The notes under the pieces are model-generated. The model searched no databases and had not been told where the DNA came from. It was given only the letters and a program-made list of their open reading frames with translations. 20,193 nucleotides of DNA from a virus, in the IMG/VR virus record IMGVR_UViG_3300017788_000231, positions 1-20,193 of that record, one strand, 5' to 3'. A program made the translations under genes and the position numbers. This document shows positions 7,557-14,903 of this stretch, one piece after another (the stretch's first letter is position 1; each line of letters opens with the position of its first letter).

Positions 7557-8276
7557 ATGCGTGCTCGAGAATTTTTAAAGGACGATCTGTCTGTTAAGAC
7601 TAATATCGATTATCATCAAAGATTAAATCCAGCAACCTGGGATGATGATCAATTGAAGTCGGACATCAGAGAGAGATTGATAGAAATCGCAGAAAGATTT
7701 GTAGAATATTTAGAAATAGAAAACTTCTATATCGAAGACATAGTACTAACTGGGTCTATGGCTAACTTTAATTGGACCGAATACAGCGACTTTGACGTGC
7801 ATGTAATCACCGATTATAAGAAATTAAATTGTGATGATATCGCCGAGGCATTCTACACCGCCAAGAAAAAGATATGGAACGACGAAAACGATATAATGAT
7901 TGTTGGGCACGAAGTCGAAATGTATGTGGAAGATATCGCCCAGCCGTCTGTGAGCCAAGGAACATATAGTCTATTAAATGATACATGGAAGAACAAACCG
8001 TCATACAACCCACCAAAAATCAACGACAGCGCCGTAGATATCAAGACCAAATCGTTGGCGCAATTCATCGATAAAAGCATCAACAAACACGATACCTCTG
8101 AAGAACTAAAGCGTTTGATGACGAAAATAAGAAACATGCGTAAATCAGGCCTAGAACAAGCCGGCGAGTTTTCCACCGAAAACCTAGCTTTCAAAATACT
8201 GAGAAATCAGGGCTATCTCGATAAATTAAAAAATGCTATATTGGATAGACAGAGCCAAGAATTAAGCATCAAATAA
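7557..8276 (+). CDS. Nucleotidyltransferase-fold protein
   Basis: This 239-aa protein carries the signature of the polymerase-beta-like nucleotidyltransferase fold: LTGSMANFN (Gly66-Ser67) followed by SDFDVHVITDY (Asp78 and Asp80), the GS-x10-DxD arrangement that binds nucleotide and metal. A third acidic candidate lies in GHEVEMYVED (Glu119 or Glu121). The C-terminal half (about 160-235) is charged and helical. I recall similar proteins in marine T4-like phages annotated only as nucleotidyltransferase; substrate and target are unknown. The N-terminus MRAREFLKDDL resembles short leaders seen on other phage proteins. The ATG at 7557 lies 3 nt after the gp13-like stop with AGGA just upstream, so translation is probably coupled. 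RNA, protein or antibiotic modification are all open options. Confidence 0.7.
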   Translation: MRAREFLKDDLSVKTNIDYHQRLNPATWDDDQLKSDIRERLIEIAERFVEYLEIENFYIEDIVLTGSMANFNWTEYSDFDVHVITDYKKLNCDDIAEAFYTAKKKIWNDENDIMIVGHEVEMYVEDIAQPSVSQGTYSLLNDTWKNKPSYNPPKINDSAVDIKTKSLAQFIDKSINKHDTSEELKRLMTKIRNMRKSGLEQAGEFSTENLAFKILRNQGYLDKLKNAILDRQSQELSIK

Positions 8277-8289
8277 TTTGATTTTTTCT
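8268..8289 (+). terminator. Possible weak AT-rich hairpin and T-run
   Basis: ATCAAA-TAA-TTTGAT can fold into a 6-bp AT-rich stem over the stop codon of the nucleotidyltransferase gene and is followed by TTTTCTTT. The stem is weak and overlaps the candidate -35 of the next promoter, so termination here is only a possibility. Confidence 0.25.
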
Positions 8290-8305
8290 TTATAGATGCT
8301 ATAAT
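8278..8305 (+). promoter_or_regulatory. Sigma70-like promoter for the dNMP kinase
   Basis: TTGATT at 8278-8283, a 16-bp spacer, then a perfect TATAAT at 8300-8305 make a good host-type promoter in the gap before the kinase gene. It is unlike the TAAATA boxes before the structural genes and would allow early or middle expression of a nucleotide-metabolism gene inside a late cluster. Confidence 0.55.
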
Positions 8306-8329
8306 ATCTAGACAATTTTGGAGTCTAGG

Positions 8330-8962
8330 ATGATTATAGGTATCTGTGGTTTTATCGGTTCGGGCAAAGACACCATAGCTGATTATTTGGTAAACTTCCA
8401 TGAATTCCGGAGAGAAAGTTTCGCTAACACGCTTAAAGACGCTGTCAGCGCAGTGTTCGGCTGGGATAGGACCATGCTAGAAGGCAGGACCAAAGCTGCT
8501 CGTGAATGGCGTGAGCAGGTAGATCCGTGGTGGGCAGAGAGATTAGAAATGCCTACGCTAACTCCCCGTTGGGTATTACAATATTGGGGTACAGAAGTAT
8601 GCCGACTAGGGTTTCACGATGATATCTGGATAGCATCTCTAGAAAATAAACTGAGAAACAGCAGAGATAATATAGTGATATCTGACTGTCGATTCCCTAA
8701 CGAGATCAACAGTATCAAACGTGCAGGCGGAAAAATCGTATGGGTGCAACGCGGAGATCTTCCAAGTTGGTATGAAATCGCGCTTTCAGCAAATCAAGGC
8801 GACCTGGTCGCCAAACAACAGCTAACTTCTTTAAACATACATGCATCCGAAACTAGCTGGATAGGTACAGAATTTGATTACGTCTTAGACAATAACGGCA
8901 GCATAGACCTATTGTACGATCAGATCAAAAATCTGGTGTTAAATCCCCTTGCTTCCATCTAA
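8330..8962 (+). CDS. 1: Deoxynucleoside monophosphate kinase (T4 gp1-like)
   Basis: This protein of about 210 aa phosphorylates dNMPs to dNDPs for phage DNA synthesis, by homology to T4 gene 1 (241 aa). The N-terminus is a P-loop (IIGICGFIGSGKDTIADYL, with GSGKDT at residues 10-15). Then come the family-typical EGRTKAAREWREQVDPWWA, TPRWVLQYWGTEVCR and VISDCRFPNEI. I place the start at ATG 8330: GGAG at 8320-8323 lies 6 nt upstream and the P-loop strand begins at once. An in-frame TTG at 8318 would add four residues that include the Shine-Dalgarno, so it is less likely. The last 38 bases overlap the convergent HNH gene on the other strand. A sigma70-like promoter precedes it. Confidence 0.9.
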   Translation: MIIGICGFIGSGKDTIADYLVNFHEFRRESFANTLKDAVSAVFGWDRTMLEGRTKAAREWREQVDPWWAERLEMPTLTPRWVLQYWGTEVCRLGFHDDIWIASLENKLRNSRDNIVISDCRFPNEINSIKRAGGKIVWVQRGDLPSWYEIALSANQGDLVAKQQLTSLNIHASETSWIGTEFDYVLDNNGSIDLLYDQIKNLVLNPLASI

Positions 8963-9260
8963 CCCCGATTTCTTGTAACGTCCTTTGGCAATTGGCACAG
9001 ATAGTTTTTAGGTTGCTAGGCCTACAATTGTCTAGATTACCGTCTATATGATAGACATTAAAAATATTTTTGTGTTTGCTAGAAAATCCGCATTTTTCGC
9101 AGAAATCTTTTTTAGAATACCCTTTCTGCCTCCATCTAGGTAGTCCAATATTAGAGTTCCTAGAACAACTGTCGCATTGCCTCCTATAGAAGACCTTCTT
9201 TCCTTTGTAGTAGTTAATCGCGACCGGTTTAGATTGACAGTTAGAGCACAATGGTCTCAT
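8925..9260 (-). CDS. Free-standing HNH/zinc-ribbon endonuclease-like protein
   Basis: This 111-aa protein is the only convincing minus-strand gene. Cys5/Cys8 with Cys29/Cys32 can form a zinc ribbon. Cys54/Cys57 with Cys88/Cys91 can form a second zinc site around an HNH-like core (VYHIDGNLDNCRPSNLKT, with His71, Asn75 and Asn84). I recall close relatives scattered as single genes through marine T4-like and podovirus genomes, where they are taken to be homing-type HNH nucleases; activity is not proven. Its 3' end overlaps the end of the kinase gene by 38 nt in convergent orientation. A perfect TATAAATA on its own strand ends 4 nt before the ATG, and no Shine-Dalgarno is visible. An in-frame TAG 14 codons upstream rules out a long extension. 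Confidence 0.8.
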   Translation of the reverse strand: MRPLCSNCQSKPVAINYYKGKKVFYRRQCDSCSRNSNIGLPRWRQKGYSKKDFCEKCGFSSKHKNIFNVYHIDGNLDNCRPSNLKTICANCQRTLQEIGVRWKQGDLTPDF

Positions 9261-9264
9261 CGAG

Positions 9265-9272
9265 TATTTATA
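9265..9272 (-). promoter_or_regulatory. Perfect late-promoter box TATAAATA on the minus strand
   Basis: The + strand reads TATTTATA, giving TATAAATA, the exact T4 late consensus, on the minus strand. It ends 4 nt before the HNH start codon at 9260, so transcription at the usual spacing would begin at about the start codon. Confidence 0.55.
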
Positions 9273-9329
9273 CCCGCCCTTTTTCTGCCCTTTTTGGGGC
9301 TAGTTAACCTGCTATTTCTTTCGAACCTC

Positions 9330-9337
9330 GCTAAATA
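9330..9337 (+). promoter_or_regulatory. Late-promoter-like box GCTAAATA before the tail sheath
   Basis: The box lies 26 nt upstream of the sheath ATG, with a strong AGGAG at 9351-9355 between them. This is the usual late-promoter, short leader, Shine-Dalgarno layout. Confidence 0.5.
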
Positions 9338-9363
9338 TTATCAAGCTAATAGGAGATGGAGAT

Positions 9364-12300
9364 ATGGCTTTAACTTCACCAGGCGTTGAACTCAGCGTAG
9401 TCGACGAAAGTTTTTATACAGCAGCAGAACCAGGTACTAGACCACTTCTGCTGCTGGCCACTGCTGGAAACAAACCCAATGCAGCAGGTACCGGAACCGC
9501 ACCGGGAACGCTGGCCAGTAACAGTGGAAGGGTCTATGTGATCACTAGCCAACGCGAGCTAGTAGAGACATTTGGTGATCCTATATTTAGAGTAGATTCA
9601 AATAACAATGCGATAAATGGCAGCGAGTTAAACGAATATGGTCTTCAAGCAGCATACAGCTTCTTAGGAGTCAGTAATTCGGCAGTGGTCCTGAGAGCAG
9701 ACATAGATTTAAATGAGCTAGTACCGTCACCCTCCGCCCCAGGCGGGGAGCCTATTGACGGCACTTTTTGGTTAGATACTGCAGCTTCACAGTTTGGTGT
9801 TTTCCAATGGGACGGCAATCCAGGTTCAGTACGGGGAGGCCAATCATTTAATGCAAAAACTCCATTGATCGTTCTAGAAGCCAATCGCTTGATACAATCA
9901 GGCCAAGATGCAGGTTCTCCTAAATCATCGGTGGGTATCATCGGTGATTACGCTATAGCACAGGGAGTTGATCCTATCACGGATGGCGAATTAAATGACA
10001 CCATATCAAATGTAGCACAAACAACATCAAATGTATTAACCCTATGGTATAAAAATAGACAAAATATCTGGGTTAAAGTAGGTTCACCGGCCTGGAAAAA
10101 TAGTTGGCCTGTTGTTAAATCTAACGCATACAGCGTCGACGATCTAACAGGATCAATACTTGTAAACGATCAAAGCATCTCAGGCTCATCAATCGCAGCT
10201 ATTGCAGCGGCTATTAATAATAATGGTACACTAAATTTTGCCGGAGTTAGAGCAGAAGTTATTAATAACAGTCTAGAGATTTTTTCTACAGGAGTAGAAG
10301 TTGTTATCGCAGATAGCGGTAGCGGGTCAGATATTTTAACAAAAACTGCTATTTCTACCGGAACTTATAGAACTGCTGCTTTGGCGATTCGACCACATAC
10401 CAACATTCCAGGGTGGCGTATTAGGGATACATTTCCTGGAAAACCGGCCAATATCAGTAACAGACCTTCGGGATCAATATGGATTAAAATCACTGAACCA
10501 AATGCTGGCGCTAGATGGCGACTCAAGAGATATAATCAAAACAGCAACCAATGGGCTCCGGTAGAAGTCAACTTTTACAGTTCTAGCTCCGGAGCATTAG
10601 CAGCCCTAGACCCGTCTAGGGGCGGAATAGGAATAGCCACCGATCGTGCATTCGTGCATTATAATTTTGAAGAATATACTTCGAATCCCATCGCCGAATT
10701 CAGAATCATGCGTAGAGCACGGACCGGAGCAACCAATATTCGAACTAGAGAAATTACTAGTACCAACAGAATACCTCAAGGCGTTTATACATTTGTCATG
10801 GGAGAGAGTCGTGTAGGTACTGCAGAGATTTTTTATGCGACTATAAACTTAACCATAGGTAGCAATGATGTAGGGGCCGAAGAACTGGTAACTGCTATAT
10901 CTAGTGCCGGTTTTAATAATATCGTAGCTGACGTTGTAGGGAACCGTGTGTTTATATCCCATAATCGAGGAGGCGAAATACGCATCGCCGACGATGGAGA
11001 TAGCACTAATTTCGTCGGAACGATTTTAGGGATGTACGACGTTAATAATAATTTAAACATGTATCCGGCTCCTGTGGGAGATTTAAGATTTGCATTAGTC
11101 GCGTCAAACTGGATACCATTAACCATTACGCCCGATACTGCAACAGTAACTAGGCAGAGTTATTACATACAACCTACTGCACCTAATACACTAGTAGAAA
11201 ATGGAAAGATTTGGTATAGTTCGATCGTCGACGAAGTCGATATCATGGTCCATAATGGTAGAACCTGGGTGGGTTACAGAAACGTCGATCTAGGAGCAGG
11301 AGTCGGTGTTACTGACACTAATGGTCCTATCGTTAGTGCTACAGCACCGCAGGAACAAACCGATCAGACTGATCTAGTAGACGGTGATCTCTGGATCGAC
11401 ACCGGAGATCTAGAAAATTATCCTGCTCTTTATAGATTCAACGGCACATCGTTGTCGTGGGAATTGATCGATAAAACCGATCAAACCACTGAAAACGGCA
11501 TTTTATTTGCCGATGCCCGCTGGGCCACAGATGGTCAATCAGGGACACCGTCATCTATCGCAGAATTGCTAAACAGCAATTATCTAGACTTCGATGCACC
11601 GGATCCTGCACTATATCCTCGTGGTATGCTGTTATGGAATCTAAGAAGAAGCGGGTTTAACGTTAAAAAATTCGTAAAAAACTACATCGATATCACCGGT
11701 GATAATCTAAGATATAACTCCAGCCAGAGCGACAGCGGATTCAGACCTACTACCGGCGAGCGCATGGAGACATATTACCCACATCGTTGGGTCACTGAAT
11801 CTAGCAATCAAAGTGATGGTTCGGGGAGTTTTGGAAGAAAGGCACAGAGAAAGGTAGTACAGCAGGCATTACAGCGTGTAGCCAATTCCAACCAAGACAT
11901 CAGAGATACTGAAAGATTTAACTATAATCTGTTAGCCTGCCCAGGGTATCCCGAATTGATCGGAGAAATGCAGACTATAAACTTTGATCGAGGGTTAACT
12001 TCCTTTATAGTAGGGGATACACCGTCTAGATTACAGGCAAATGCTACTACATTGACAGAATGGGGTACTAACATCCGAGGTGCAGCCGAAGATGGTGATA
12101 TTGGATTAGTGACGTCTGACGAGTATCTAGGAATATTTTATCCGTGGGGCTTTACCTCAGATAATTTTGGAAGAGATATAGTAGTACCTCCTAGCCATAT
12201 GATCCTAAGGATGATAGCCCTCAATGATCAAGTAGCTTACCCATGGTTCGCTCCTGCCGGTACTAGAAGGGGAGGTATCACTAATGCCACATCTGTGGGA

Positions 12301-12774
12301 TTCGTTGATGAAGAAGGAGAATTTAGAACAGTAGCATTGAATCAAGGCCAGCGCGATACCTTATATAATCTAAAGATCAATCCTATCTCATTCTTTGTTG
12401 GAGCAGGATTAGTAAACTTCGGTCAAAAAACTAGATCTAGGGGAGATTCGGCGCTAGATCGCATAAATGTATCAAGATTGGTCATATATCTAAGAAGCCA
12501 ATTGAATCGACTGACCAAGCCTTATATTTTTGAACCTAATGATAAGATCACTAGAGACGAAATAAAAGCTCAGGTAGAAACCTTGTTGTTGGAATTAGTC
12601 GGCCAAAGAGCTATCTATGACTTCTTAGTGGTCTGCGACGAATCTAATAATACACCAAACAGGATTGATAGAAACGAACTGTATGTGGACATAGCTATAG
12701 AGCCAGTTAAAGCTATCGAATTTATCTATATACCATTAAGAATCAAGAACACTGGTGAGCTTTCGGGTGCATAA
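9364..12774 (+). CDS. 18: Tail sheath protein (T4 gp18-like), oversized
   Basis: This 1136-aa protein is the contractile tail sheath subunit; T4 gp18 is 659 aa. The N-terminus (SPGVELSVVDES, RPLLLLATAGNKPNA, YVITSQRELVETFGDP, YGLQAAYSFLGVSNSAVVLRA) is the conserved sheath core. Roughly residues 715-1136 complete it, ending with RLVIYLRSQLNRLTKPYIFE, QVETLLLELVGQRAIYDF and IPLRIKNTG. Between them lies a long insertion (about 120-715) of repeated beta modules, four with a DG-x-[FLI]-W or similar motif (Trp136, 373, 617 and 677) and two flagellin-hook-like alpha/beta segments (about 263-330 and 492-556). In T4 the variable domains of gp18 face outward, so these probably decorate the tail surface. 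AGGAG lies 8 nt before the ATG. Confidence 0.9.
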   Translation: MALTSPGVELSVVDESFYTAAEPGTRPLLLLATAGNKPNAAGTGTAPGTLASNSGRVYVITSQRELVETFGDPIFRVDSNNNAINGSELNEYGLQAAYSFLGVSNSAVVLRADIDLNELVPSPSAPGGEPIDGTFWLDTAASQFGVFQWDGNPGSVRGGQSFNAKTPLIVLEANRLIQSGQDAGSPKSSVGIIGDYAIAQGVDPITDGELNDTISNVAQTTSNVLTLWYKNRQNIWVKVGSPAWKNSWPVVKSNAYSVDDLTGSILVNDQSISGSSIAAIAAAINNNGTLNFAGVRAEVINNSLEIFSTGVEVVIADSGSGSDILTKTAISTGTYRTAALAIRPHTNIPGWRIRDTFPGKPANISNRPSGSIWIKITEPNAGARWRLKRYNQNSNQWAPVEVNFYSSSSGALAALDPSRGGIGIATDRAFVHYNFEEYTSNPIAEFRIMRRARTGATNIRTREITSTNRIPQGVYTFVMGESRVGTAEIFYATINLTIGSNDVGAEELVTAISSAGFNNIVADVVGNRVFISHNRGGEIRIADDGDSTNFVGTILGMYDVNNNLNMYPAPVGDLRFALVASNWIPLTITPDTATVTRQSYYIQPTAPNTLVENGKIWYSSIVDEVDIMVHNGRTWVGYRNVDLGAGVGVTDTNGPIVSATAPQEQTDQTDLVDGDLWIDTGDLENYPALYRFNGTSLSWELIDKTDQTTENGILFADARWATDGQSGTPSSIAELLNSNYLDFDAPDPALYPRGMLLWNLRRSGFNVKKFVKNYIDITGDNLRYNSSQSDSGFRPTTGERMETYYPHRWVTESSNQSDGSGSFGRKAQRKVVQQALQRVANSNQDIRDTERFNYNLLACPGYPELIGEMQTINFDRGLTSFIVGDTPSRLQANATTLTEWGTNIRGAAEDGDIGLVTSDEYLGIFYPWGFTSDNFGRDIVVPPSHMILRMIALNDQVAYPWFAPAGTRRGGITNATSVGFVDEEGEFRTVALNQGQRDTLYNLKINPISFFVGAGLVNFGQKTRSRGDSALDRINVSRLVIYLRSQLNRLTKPYIFEPNDKITRDEIKAQVETLLLELVGQRAIYDFLVVCDESNNTPNRIDRNELYVDIAIEPVKAIEFIYIPLRIKNTGELSGA

Positions 12775-12780
12775 ATTGAA

Positions 12781-12788
12781 AGTAAATA
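12781..12788 (+). promoter_or_regulatory. Late-promoter-like box AGTAAATA before the tail tube
   Basis: The box lies 20 nt upstream of the tube ATG at 12809, with GGAG at 12797-12800 as the ribosome site. This could give separate high-level transcription of the abundant tube protein. Confidence 0.5.
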
Positions 12789-12808
12789 ATAAAAACGGAG
12801 ATTAAGAG

Positions 12809-13465
12809 ATGTCAATATCAACACTATCAAGATTCAGCGTTCCTTTAAACAGTTCAGAATCTGCGAACTCGCAAGGGTTGCTGATGCCCAAGCTACAGTA
12901 TAGATTTAGGGTGTTCTTACAGAACTTTGGTGTTTCGAAACCGACCACTGAATTAACTAAACAGGTTATGGATATAACTCGTCCAACAGTAACTTTTGAC
13001 GACATCGAGTTACCTGTTTACAACTCTAGGGTTCGATTAGCAGGAAGACCTATGTGGGAAAATATTACATTGACACTAAGAGATGACGTGTCCGGCGAAG
13101 TACAAAAATTAGTCGGGCAACAGCTACAGAAACAGTTTGACTTCTTCGAACAATCTAGTGCAGCATCCGGCCAAGACTACAAATTCACTACACGGATCGA
13201 AATACTCGATGGTGGAAATGGTCAGAATCCAGAAAATACTGGGGTTTTTGAAACATGGGAAATCTACGGTTGTTATGTACAATCAGCAAACTACAATACA
13301 CTAAATTATGCAAGTAGTGATCCGGTGACTGTTACCTTGATTATCAGATACGACAATGCTGTGCAATTCAAAGGGGCATCGGAATCAGGTTCAGACAGAG
13401 GAGTCGGTGCAGCCATAGGAAGAACTATTGGCAGCTTTGTTTCCGGAGGTGGTCAGACAGAGTAA
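12809..13465 (+). CDS. 19: Tail tube protein (T4 gp19-like)
   Basis: This 218-aa protein forms the inner tail tube that DNA passes through; T4 gp19 is 163 aa. Family features are the N-terminal beta segment (PKLQYRFRVFLQNFG), KQVMDITRPTVTFDDIELPVYNSRV, RPMWENITLTLRDD, and the C-terminal FETWEIYGCYVQSANYNTLNYASSDPVTV in which ITLTLRD and VTLIIRYDNAV are tube-fold strands. The last 25 residues are Gly/Ser-rich. It lies directly after the sheath gene, as in T4. It has its own promoter-like box and Shine-Dalgarno, and a strong terminator begins 18 nt after its stop codon. Confidence 0.9.
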   Translation: MSISTLSRFSVPLNSSESANSQGLLMPKLQYRFRVFLQNFGVSKPTTELTKQVMDITRPTVTFDDIELPVYNSRVRLAGRPMWENITLTLRDDVSGEVQKLVGQQLQKQFDFFEQSSAASGQDYKFTTRIEILDGGNGQNPENTGVFETWEIYGCYVQSANYNTLNYASSDPVTVTLIIRYDNAVQFKGASESGSDRGVGAAIGRTIGSFVSGGGQTE

Positions 13466-13482
13466 TCGTTGATGCTCTAGAA

Positions 13483-13508
13483 AAAGCTGCTTTAGAGCAG
13501 CTTTTTTT
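13483..13508 (+). terminator. Rho-independent terminator after the tail tube gene
   Basis: AAAGCTGCT-TTAG-AGCAGCTTT forms a 9-bp stem (11 bp if the flanking A/T pairs join) with a 4-nt loop and a run of seven T. It ends the sheath-tube transcripts. A late-promoter-like box follows within 4 nt. Confidence 0.9.
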
Positions 13509-13511
13509 ATC

Positions 13512-13519
13512 GATAAATA
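13512..13519 (+). promoter_or_regulatory. Late-promoter-like box GATAAATA, 5 nt before a start
   Basis: The box directly follows the terminator T-run and ends 5 nt (AAACT) before the ATG at 13525. No Shine-Dalgarno is present. It is a 7/8 match to TATAAATA. Confidence 0.6.
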
Positions 13520-13524
13520 AAACT

Positions 13525-14889
13525 ATGTCCAGCTTTTTCAATGATTTTTTAGATAATATCGGTCGAGGTTTGACACAGCCTAAGGGTGTCTCCGGAGACT
13601 GGCAGCACGCCAGCAGAGTTTTTACTAATTCAGGATATCGTCTTGCGCCAAAAAGCAAGTTTCTTTATCATGTAGTTTTTAATGTAAATCCAGATGTTAT
13701 CAAGTCATCTACGTTTAGACAAAAACATCTTACACAGATCAGTCTTCTAGTTAAATCTGTAGATCTTCCTAAATTTAAAATTACTGTGGATAATCCACAT
13801 CAATACAACAAGAAAAAACAGGTACAAACCAAACTCGAATACGACCCGATAAGCATCAAATTCCATGACGATAATCTAGGAATCAGTACAGAACTTTGGT
13901 CTCTATATTACGGTTATTACTTCGCAGATTCAGCGCATGGTGGATCTGCAGGATCAGTGCCGAAACCAGGCGTATCTAATATGTCTGGATTCATGGGGAC
14001 TTTAAGCTCTTTAGCGCCCGGTTTAGGAAGATTGCTAGGAAATCCTAGATCAGCCGCGGGCTCTTCAGAGGCAACTACGCCCGTGGGATATCAGAGAAAC
14101 ACATACGAATCAGAGGTGAGAAATAGATACAGATTTGGTCTAGACAACGACAGTTTCAGACCGTTTTTTAGTTCTATACAGATTTATCAGTTATCTAGAA
14201 AAGTCTATCAGGCATATACACTGATAAATCCGATCATATCTTCATGGCAGCACGACACACTATCCTACGAAGAAAATGGCACCACAGAAAACACCATGGC
14301 TATTAATTACGAAGCTGTTTTTTACGGTCAAGGTGCTGTAGCCGAAGGTAATCCCAAAGGCTTTGCCACAGAATTATATGATCGCAGTCCAAGTCCTCTA
14401 TCGATAGCCGGCGGAGGGGTAGCTAACTTGTTAGGCCAAGGCGGGGTAGTCGATGGTACTGCTGATATAATCGGCGATATTACTAGTGGTCGCGCATTTA
14501 GCAATCCAGCAGCTCTAATCGGTACATTAACCAAGGGATCTAATGTATTAAACAATGCCAAGCAATTAACTAAACGAGGAATCAAAGATGAACTGTTTAG
14601 TGCTGCGGTTTCCAGTGTGCCTCCCATCGTAGGAGGACTTCTACAATATGATTTTCCTAAAAGAAGCGGAACAGGGCAGAATACTCCTATACAGGCAACC
14701 GGCTACAATAGTGGCCAACTTTCCACGAGAAATAATGCACCACCTCCAGCACCGGCTCCAGCACCGGCTCCAGCACCAGCACCAGCACCAGCACCGGCTC
14801 CAGCACCAGCACCGGCTCCAGCAGTAATACTACCAGTATCGCCCCCAACTGCGGTAGTGACTCCAATACAGCCCGCACCTTCTCAATAA
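13525..14889 (+). CDS. Second tail-tube-like protein with Pro-Ala C-terminal tail
   Basis: This 454-aa protein is a longer relative of the gp19 tube fold. Residues about 40-135 (KFLYHVVFNVNPD, LLVKSVDLPKFKITVDNPHQYN, LEYDPISIKFHDDN, LWSLYYGYYFAD) and about 195-275 (FFSSIQIYQLSRKVYQAYTLINPIISSWQHD, TMAINYEAVFYGQG) carry the tube-like beta structure. A Gly/Ser-rich insertion (about 137-190) separates the two halves. Residues about 400-445 include 13 consecutive Pro-Ala pairs. Such paralogues next to gp19 in marine T4-like phages probably act at the tube end, as baseplate tube initiator (compare T4 gp54/gp48) or terminator; which one is not clear. Start ATG 13525 has the box 5 nt upstream and no Shine-Dalgarno. 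Confidence 0.7.
   Translation: MSSFFNDFLDNIGRGLTQPKGVSGDWQHASRVFTNSGYRLAPKSKFLYHVVFNVNPDVIKSSTFRQKHLTQISLLVKSVDLPKFKITVDNPHQYNKKKQVQTKLEYDPISIKFHDDNLGISTELWSLYYGYYFADSAHGGSAGSVPKPGVSNMSGFMGTLSSLAPGLGRLLGNPRSAAGSSEATTPVGYQRNTYESEVRNRYRFGLDNDSFRPFFSSIQIYQLSRKVYQAYTLINPIISSWQHDTLSYEENGTTENTMAINYEAVFYGQGAVAEGNPKGFATELYDRSPSPLSIAGGGVANLLGQGGVVDGTADIIGDITSGRAFSNPAALIGTLTKGSNVLNNAKQLTKRGIKDELFSAAVSSVPPIVGGLLQYDFPKRSGTGQNTPIQATGYNSGQLSTRNNAPPPAPAPAPAPAPAPAPAPAPAPAPAPAVILPVSPPTAVVTPIQPAPSQ
14746..14823 (+). repeat. Pro-Ala coding microsatellite (13 dipeptides, 6-bp unit)
   Basis: Thirteen consecutive Pro-Ala codon pairs alternate between CCAGCA and CCGGCT, some grouped into a 12-bp unit CCAGCACCGGCT. 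A change in copy number would keep the frame, so tail length could vary between relatives. Confidence 0.9.
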
Positions 14890-14903
14890 TAAAATCAAAA
14901 AAA

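Noticed and set aside
7807-8194. Two minus-strand open frames within the nucleotidyltransferase gene
   Set aside because: They are opposite a gene with a clear catalytic signature and have no ribosome sites or recognisable motifs.
8318-8329. TTG start for the dNMP kinase at 8318
   Set aside because: It would place the GGAG ribosome site inside the coding sequence. ATG 8330 has ideal spacing and begins directly at the P-loop strand.
9273-9300. Doubled GCCCTTTTT element as a terminator
   Set aside because: Only a 4-bp GCCC/GGGC stem can be drawn, and the T-run sits in the loop or between the copies rather than after a stable hairpin.
9177-9389. 70-codon + strand open frame
   Set aside because: It is antisense to the conserved HNH gene and runs into the sheath gene start. 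Its start lies in HNH coding sequence, and the product has no family features.
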